Shown here: positions 57,460 through 64,000 of the stretch, piece by piece
Layout of the letters: each line of letters begins with the position of its first letter
How positions within the stretch are numbered: the stretch's first letter is position 1
Assembly (NCBI GenBank): GCA_020916435.1
Contig: CM037090.1
Location: 43,816,079-43,880,078, forward strand
Reading direction: 5' to 3'
Length of the DNA: 64,000 bases
DNA from: Oxytropis ochrocephala
Taxonomy: Eukaryota > Streptophyta > Magnoliopsida > Fabales > Fabaceae
The notes under the pieces: generated by a model
What the model saw: the letters and a program-made list of their open reading frames with translations, nothing else
What the model was told of the DNA's origin: nothing
The model's database searches: none
Program-made: the position numbers and the translations under genes

Positions 57460-59078
57460 CATGGCATTCTTGACAGGCCGCAAGTGCACGGTTTCTATCT
57501 CGTAGTAAAAATGTATCGATCCCACAGAGACTTTTGTGATTACCAATTTATTTTTTTAGTGGTGATTAGCTAAAACGAAATGATTTTTAGGAAAAATGAA
57601 TAATTGTTTAATTAATATTCAGAATATAAAAGTGTGCCAGGATTATGGGACAACTCACAATGATGGAAATTTAACAATCCCTTAACTATCCTCTATCTTA
57701 TATTGAAATTGTTTTTAAGGACAAGGTATTCTTTTGGTGTAATTCAAGTTTCGTCTCGGAATACAAGAATGTGTCTCGAAACAATGATCAAGCCTATTCT
57801 CATGGTTGATCATTGCAGAGACCCATTAAGCCCAACCTTATTGTCCCAAGACAGTACTCAAAGCTATTCTCATGCTTTGATTGCCTTGTCAAACCTCATA
57901 GGTCCAATATCAAACTTCACCTCTCGGTACCTCGTTTGATATTTGATTTATGAAATAAGAATGATGAGGCTAGATTAAAAATCAAGTTCTAATAAGATAG
58001 AGTTTAGTCTTGGAATTGTTTAGGGATCCATCATTGGATTGTTTCCCACAATCCCAAGACTAAAGAGGTCTACTCACAGATGATCATAGTAGACAAGGGA
58101 GTAGAAGAGAATGACATAAAAGTAAATAACATAATGTAAATAACATAATGTAAATGACAAGAATATAAACAAAGCAATAAAGAACTGAAATGTAAAGTGC
58201 TGGAAATGTAAAGAACAGAAACTAAAATTGCAATAAAGTAAAGAACATGAAAATAAAAGAACAAAAGTTTAAGAATAAAATGCTAGAACTTAGATTAAAC
58301 TTTAGAGTAATTTTTACAAGTAAGAATGACATGCCTAGCACTCAGAATTTCGTGCTTATTTATAGGCCTTTGAGTCATAAAATCTGATTAAGAATCAGTT
58401 ACAAGAAGTGAAGGAAGAAAAGTAACAACAATTGGAGGAAGTTGGAAAAACACGGCCATGTTTTATTACACTGGCAGCCGTGTTTTATTACACTGCCAGT
58501 GTTTTTCTGCAGAATTAGATTTTGGCTCTTCAGCTTTCTAGCGAAACATGGTTGTTTTATAACACGGCCAGCCGTGTTATGGCCTGTTTCTGGCTATAAA
58601 ACTCCCTCTTTTCTTGCCTCTTTTTGGTTCTTTTGGTACTTCTTTCCCTCTTTTTGCCTTGGGATTTCATTCCTATGCATTAGAAGCTTAAATTCCCTTA
58701 CTTTTCTCAACACTTATCCTGAAAATAAAAACAAAACAAAAGGTAGTAAAATAGCTCTAGAATTGAACTAAAATACCAAACAACTTACTTAAAATAAGTA
58801 CTAAAAAGACAACTAAAAATGGACTTATCAAACTCCCCCATGCTTAAATCCTTGCTTGTCCTCAAGCAAAACATTACAACTTATTTGGCAGATCCTTGAA
58901 TGAAAATTATAGGCTTAGCACATGAACTAAAAATGATCTGGTGGTATCGAACAACATTTTTCTTCTCAGCTTATGACACTTTTCTATTGAGCTTTATGTG
59001 CAGAGAAGATCAGTTTTGTGGTACTAGAATAGCAAGTTAGATATCAACAGCCAAATTCCCTAGCACCTTTTGCTTGGG
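57460..59078. mobile_element. 1.6-kb insert in gag with 113-bp flanking duplication
   Basis: Non-coding DNA between two identical copies of a gag segment (57347-57459 and 59079-59191). Its left junction begins with CATGGCATTC, a copy of a word inside the duplicated gag segment. Contents include CAAGTGCACGGTTTCTATC, repeats around ACACGGCCATG/GCAGCCGTGTTTTATTAC (58450-58600) and CTCCCCCATGCTTAAATCC (58832). These are words common in plant repeats, but I cannot name the family. Confidence 0.75.
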
Positions 59079-60720
59079 TCATTATTTGAAGCTTGGGAGA
59101 GGTGGAAGGAGTTACTGAGAATGTGCCCACACCATGGCATTCCTGTGGTGATCCAAATGGAGACTTTCTATAATGGTCTAGATCAGCCTACTAGGTTGAT
59201 ACTTGATGCTTCATCAGGTGGTGTCATTCTGAATATGTCCTTTTCTGAGGCATGCAAGCTTATTGATGACATAGCCACCCATAACTCACATTGGCCATCT
59301 GATAGATTTACTCCTGGAAGGAAGGCAGGTGTCCATGAGATAAGTGAAGTGACTGCTCTTTCTGCTCAAGTGGCTACCCTGACCAACATGATCAAAACTT
59401 TGGGTACACCAAACGTGGCCACGTCTGAGAAGCAGACTGCTGCAGCAGTAGAACCTACCCACTCTGGGGGAGTAGTATGTGTTTATTGTGAAGAAGGGCA
59501 TGTGTATGAGGAGTGTCCCTACAACCCTCAATCTGTAAACTTTGTATCTCAGAACAAAGGAAATGGTCCCTATTCCAACTCTTACAATTCAAATTGGAGA
59601 AATCATCCAAATTTTAGTTGGAGAAACAACAATGCACTGAACACCAGCAATAATGCTCCTGCAATACCTCCAGGATTTCCTCCTCAACAACAACAGAGGC
59701 AGTATGTGCAGAATAACAACAATAGCAACCTGGAAGCCATGATGAAAAGCTTCATAAGTGATTGTAAGACAACTCTGCAAACTCATGAGTCTTCAATCAA
59801 AACTCTAGAAAATCAAATCGGGCAGATAGCTTCAGCTCTCACTCAAAGACAGAATGGATCTCTCCCTTCTACAATAGAAACACCATCATCATCCAACCCT
59901 AATGGTAATAATGGGGTGAATGGACAGGTAAATGCAATTTCTTTAAGAAGTGGTACTGAATATCCTGAACCAACTATGCCTGTGGAGGAAGAAGTACCAG
60001 AGAAGGTGAAAGAAGTGCCAGAGAAAGAGAAAAAGAAAGGGAAAGAGGCAAGCTCAAGCGGTGTGAAAGAGACTCCAGACATTGTGATGTCTAAGCCAGA
60101 CGTTACAACGTCTAATTTTGAACCAGGAATCAAGACTGTGCCTAGGCTTGTACCTAAGTATCCTCCTCCACCATACCCTCAAAGATTGAAGAAAGCTCAT
60201 GAAGATAAACAGTTCAGTAAGTTCATGGAGATGTTAAAGCAGCTACACATAAACCTTCCTTTGGTTGAAGCTTTGCAACAGATGCCAAACTATGCTAAGT
60301 TTTTGAAAGACATCATCACCAAAAGAAGAAGGCTAGGGGAGTTTGAAACTGTTGCTTTAACTGAGGAATGCAGTTTAATTATGCAGAATAAACTTCCTAG
60401 AAAACTCAAGGATCCTGGCAGTTTCACTATACCATGCTCCATTGGAGATTTTTACATTGGAAAAGCTTTGTGTGACTTGGGAGCAAGTATCAACTTGATG
60501 CCCAAGTCCATTTATGACAAACTTGGTATAGGAACTGCCAGACCTACGTCTTTAAGCTTAACTTTAGCTGACAAAAGTAGAGTTTACCCTGAGGGCATAT
60601 TAGAAGATGTTTTGATTAAAGTTGACAAGTTTGTGTTTCCAGTGGATTTTGTTATTTTAGATTTTGATGCAGATAAAGAAGTTCCCATCATTCCGGGGAG
60701 ACCATTCTTAGCTCTTTGGA
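59079..60720 (+). pseudogene. Athila-type gag C-terminus and aspartic protease
   Basis: Resumes the gag domain (WERWKELLRM), then a zinc knuckle CVYCEEGHVYEEC (C-x2-C-x4-H-x4-C), a Q/N-rich linker, a coiled region (IKTLENQIGQIASALTQRQN) and the protease with active site LCDLGASINLMPKSIYDKLG and closing PVDFVILDFDADKEVPIIPG. The DLG triad in place of D-T/S-G is normal in Athila. A frameshift at about 60715 (RPFLAL then WKDNH and stop) cuts the link to pol; the next block resumes as IDVREGELIMRVND. Confidence 0.88.
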
Positions 60721-61445
60721 AGGACAATCATTGATGTGCGAGAAAGGAGAATTGATTATGAGGGTCAATGACCAAGAAGTCAAGTTCAACGTCCTCAATG
60801 CGCTCAAATATCCAGATACAAACACAGAGGAATGTTCTTATGTGGTTGCCATCGATCATATGGTTCAAAAGCAGTTCAATAAAGATAATGATCATTTGGA
60901 GAAGATACTGGGCAATGAAGAAATGCAAGAGTTTTTAGCGAGAAGAAGTTGTTCCTCTAGACGTTGTAGCGTGCATTTGCGACGTGGCCACGTCTGAGCC
61001 CCCTGCACCAAAGTCATGGACAAAGAGGTACGAATCTTTAGGGCAAGAGGAATCAAATCTTAAGAAGAATGTGCCTTCCATCAAAGAGCCACCTACCTTG
61101 GAGCTCGAGGTGTTACGAGCATTTAAAGTATGTCTTTTTAGGGAAAATGATTCACTACTGTGATCATTTCTTCCAAGCTCACCCAAGAGCGGGAAAATGA
61201 TCTCATTACTACTGAAGAGACATAAAAGGCAATTGGTTGGCAAATGGCGGACATAAAAGGTATCGAGCCCCACAATCTGTATGCACAGAATTGTTTTGGA
61301 GGAAAATGCCAAGAATAGCATTGAAAGGCGAGAGGAGATTGAACCCAATAATGAAGGAGGTGGTTAAGAAGGAGATTATCAAGTGGTTGGATGCAGGAAT
61401 CATCTACCCTATTAGTGATAGCTCTGGGTAAGTCGATGCGAGTGT
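60721..61445 (+). pseudogene. Protease-RT linker, degenerate
   Basis: Blocks IDVREGELIMRVNDQEVKFN, then (61237-61431) WRKMPRIALKGERRL, KEVVKKEIIKWLDAGIIYPI are the linker and start of RT, in two frames. Contains GACGTTGTAGCG and ACGTGGCCACGTC at 60959-60999. Confidence 0.7.
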
Positions 61446-62779
61446 GTGCCAAAGAAAGGTGGAGTTCCTGTGGTAACAAATGACAAGAATGAGTTAATTC
61501 CAACAAGGACAGTAACAGGCTGGAGGATATGCATGGATTATAGGAAGCTAAACAAAGCAACTAAGAAGGATCATTTCCCTCTTCCATTCATTGACCAGAT
61601 GCTAGACAGGCTCGCAGGCAAGGATTTCTATTGTTTCCTTGATGGTTATTCAGGCTACAACCATATAGCCATAGCACCTGAAGATCAAGAAAAGACAACA
61701 TTCACTTGTCCCTATGGTACCTTTGCTTTCAGAAGGATGCCATTTGGTTTGTGCAATGCTCCTGCAACATTTCAAAGGTGCATGATGGCCTTATTTTCTG
61801 ATTTTATTGAGAATTCCATGTAAGTTTTTATGGACGATTTCTCAGTCTATGGAGATTCATACAAGGCATGCCTGGATAATTTGGAAGAAGTTCTGATAAG
61901 GTGTGAAGAAACCAACCTAGTCCTCAATTGGGAAAAATGTCATTTCATGGTACAAGAAGGAATAGTGTTGGGGCACAAAATATCAAAGAAAGGGTTAGAG
62001 GTAGACAAAGCAAAGATTGATGTTATTGATAAGCTACCTCCACCAACAACTATCAAAGGAATCAGAAGTTTCTTAGGACATGCAGGGTTTTACAGAAGAT
62101 TTATCAAGGACTTCTCAAAGATTTCAAAACCCCTGTGTCTGTTATTGCAACGTGACAACGTCTTCAAATTTGATGAACAATGTCATGAGGCTTTCAACAA
62201 ACTGAAGACTGCATTGGTAACTGCTCCAGTAATAGTCACTCCAGATTGGTCTAAGCCATTTGAGTTGATGTGTGATGCAAGTGATTATGCTGTAGGAGCT
62301 GTATTGGGGCAAAGGTATGGAAAAAATTTCATTCTATTTATTATGCCAGTAAAACCTTAGATGATGCCCAATTGAATCATACTGTGACTGAAAAAGAACT
62401 TTTGGCTGTTGTATTTGCTTTTGATAAGTTTAGATCTTACTCAGTGGGTGCAAAAGTTATTGTTTTTACTGATCATTCAGCCATTAAGTACTTAATTTCT
62501 AAAAAAGATGCAAAGCCAAGACTTATTAGATGGGTTGTCCTCCTCCAAGAATTTGATTTGGAAATACGTGACAAAAAGGGGGTGGAGAACCAAGTTGCTG
62601 ATCATCTTTCTAGGCTTGAGAATATTGATGCAGGTACAGGTGAAGAGGAGATAAAAGAAAAATTCTCTGATGAGAGATTACTGTCAGTAGCCTCAGTAGT
62701 TGAAGACGTTACCACGTCTATGACACTTTCGTCAAACGTCATAACGTCGATACTCTCGCACCATGGTATCCTGACATAG
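61446..62779 (+). pseudogene. Athila-type reverse transcriptase and RNase H
   Basis: RT palm: WRICMDYRKLNKATKKDHFP, LDGYSGYNHIAIAPEDQEKT, FGLCNAPATFQRCM. The active-site box is FMDDFSVYG (61830), just after a TAA at 61821-61823 where the family has E. RNase H follows after a shift near 62330: MCDASDYAVGAVLGQ, TVTEKELLAVVFAFDKFRSY, TDHSAIKYLISKKDAKPRL, VADHLSRLEN. Catalytic residues of both domains are visible (FMDD; D-E-D-D). The tail (62704-62755) contains two ACGT palindromes. Confidence 0.92.
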
Positions 62780-62784
62780 TTAAC

Positions 62785-64000
62785 TTCCTTGTTAGCAAGA
62801 TTGTGCCTGTAGGATTCAACTACCAACAGAAGAAGAGGTTCTTCCACACTATAAAGCAATATTTCTGGGATGAGCCATATTTGTACAAATTGTGCCCAGA
62901 CCAGTTACTAAGAAGGTGTCTAGGCGAGGAAGAACAACTCCATGTCTTTGCAACAATGTCATTCAAAGACCTTATGGTGGACATTTTGGGAGGTACGAGC
63001 ATTTGCAAAGGTCCTACAATCAAAGGCTACTATTGGCCTACTCTCTTCAAGGATGCACATGAGTTGGTAAGAAGCTGTGACAAGTGCCAAAGGACAGGAA
63101 ATATATCAAGCAAGCAGGAAATGCCACTCACAAACATTCTGGAAGTTGAGTTGTTTGATGTATGGGGAATGGATTTCATGGGACCATTTCCTATGTCTCA
63201 TGGGAATCTATACATTATGGTAGCTGTGGATTACGTGTCAAAGTGGGTTGAAGCAGTGGCATTACCCAACAATGAAGCCAAATCAGTTAGCAAGTTCCTT
63301 AAAAAGAATATATTCACAAGATTTGGTACTCCAAGAGCCATAATCAGTGATGAAGGCTCTCATTTCTGCAATAAGTTAATTGAGAACCTCTTGGCTAAGT
63401 ATGGAGTGAAACACAGAATTGCTCTGACTTATCACCCCCAAACCAGTGGCCAAGCAGAGATATCCAACAGAGAAATCAAAAGAATACTGGAGAAAATGGT
63501 TGGTCCCAACAGAAAGGAATGGTCATTACACTTAGATGATGCATTGTGGGCCTACAGAACAGCATACAAAACACCATTGGGCATGTCCCCTTACAAACTA
63601 GTCTATGGTAAGGCTTGTCACCTACCAATTGAGCTCCAACATAAGGCTTATTGGGCATTGAAGCAATTAAACCTGGATCATGCAAAGGCTGGAGAGGCAA
63701 TGTTGTTACAATTAAATGAGCTAGAAGAGTTCAGACACCATGCTTATGAAAACTCAGCAATATACAAGGAAAAGACCAAGAAATGGCATGACCAAAGAAT
63801 CCAAAAAAGAGAACTAGCAGAAGGACATCAAGTGTTGTTATTCAATTCGAGGCTAAAGTTGTTCCTAGGAAAGTTAAAATCAAGGTGGTCAGGTCCCTTC
63901 AGATTAATGAAAATATATCCTCATGGAGCTGTGGACTTATTTGATGAAAAGACCAACACCATGTTCAAAGTTAATGGCCAACGTGTGAAGCAGTATCATG
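62785..64000 (+). pseudogene. Athila-type integrase, runs off the edge
   Basis: PWYPDIVNFLVSKIVPVGFN starts the block. The zinc-binding histidine part is shifted (PYGGHFG in another frame at about 62965-62990). It then reads GYYWPTLFKDAHELVRSCDK, WGMDFMGPFPMSHGNLYIMV, YVSKWVEAVALPNNEAKS, ISDEGSHFCN, YHPQTSGQAEISNREIKRIL, WSLHLDDALWAYRTAYKTPL. The D-D-E triad is present (GMDF, SDEG, QAE). Open from 62956 to the window edge without a stop. Confidence 0.9.

Larger units (their letters stand above)
55174..64000 (+). mobile_element. Athila-type Ty3/Gypsy element, 3' part outside window
   Basis: 5' LTR 55174-56665, tRNA-Asp primer site, gag, protease, RT, RNase H and integrase in standard order, running off the right edge. 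It is inserted into the integrase-side of the minus-strand element. The reading is broken by a 1.6-kb insert in gag, a frameshift after the protease, a stop before the RT active site, a frameshift in RNase H and shifts at the start of integrase. Palindromic ACGT words (GACGTT..AACGTC) recur through LTR and coding region. Confidence 0.9.

Overview
This window is plant nuclear DNA, almost certainly from a eudicot and probably a legume. The evidence is the set of plant-only lineages: CACTA, Helitron, hAT and Stowaway transposons, Athila-type and PMD-carrying Ty3/Gypsy retrotransposons, plant LINEs, tRNA-derived SINEs, and fragments of plant genes with GT/AG introns (SNM1, PGAP1-like, RABC, ALFIN-like, DEG7, PSS1, eL42, B3, NBS-LRR). 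The legume assignment rests on the style of the B3 and LRR fragments and is inference. I see no intact single-copy host gene; the window is a nest of transposons.

Layout. 1-5.1 kb: AT-rich DNA with two head-to-tail Helitron-like units and a duplicated 170-bp segment. 5125-15697: a 10.6-kb minus-strand Helitron with a CTAG end and terminal hairpin, sitting in a TTA microsatellite. It carries two broken B3-domain gene fragments and is interrupted by a 2.65-kb solo LTR (TSD GACAC). 16382-23530: a hAT element (8-bp TSD GGCTTGGG) whose transposase is split by a 3.75-kb solo LTR (TSD GTATG). 23.8-27.9 kb: LINE ORF1 remnant, SINEs, a Copia-type LTR with primer site, and local duplications.

27974-34966: a CACTA element (TSD TAT) holding exon pieces of at least four recognisable host genes (RABC, PGAP1-like, SNM1, ALFIN-like) plus one unidentified coiled-coil exon, all on the minus strand. 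35-41.2 kb: SINE, foldback repeat, a broken NBS-LRR fragment, one end of another CACTA element, a 5'-truncated LINE and a Stowaway MITE. 42179-48579: a second CACTA element (TSD AAT) with DEG7 and PSS1 exons. Nested in a DEG7 intron is a third CACTA element (44146-45790, TSD TAA) that carries a whole four-exon ribosomal protein eL42 (RPL36A/RPL44) gene with one extra base.

49247-55173: part of a minus-strand Ty3/Gypsy element with a 3' LTR, an integrase and, on the opposite strand, an intron-containing plant-mobile-domain (PMD) gene with its own TATA box. 55174-64000: a plus-strand Athila-type element (LTR, tRNA-Asp primer site, gag, protease, RT, RNase H, integrase) inserted into that element. 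It is broken by stops, frameshifts and a 1.6-kb insert flanked by a 113-bp duplication, and it is sprinkled with ACGT palindromes.

The strongest theme is gene-fragment capture. Three CACTA elements and one Helitron have taken up exons from many unlinked genes, always in one orientation and with splice sites mostly preserved. No CACTA transposase or Helitron Rep/helicase is visible, so these carriers are probably non-autonomous.
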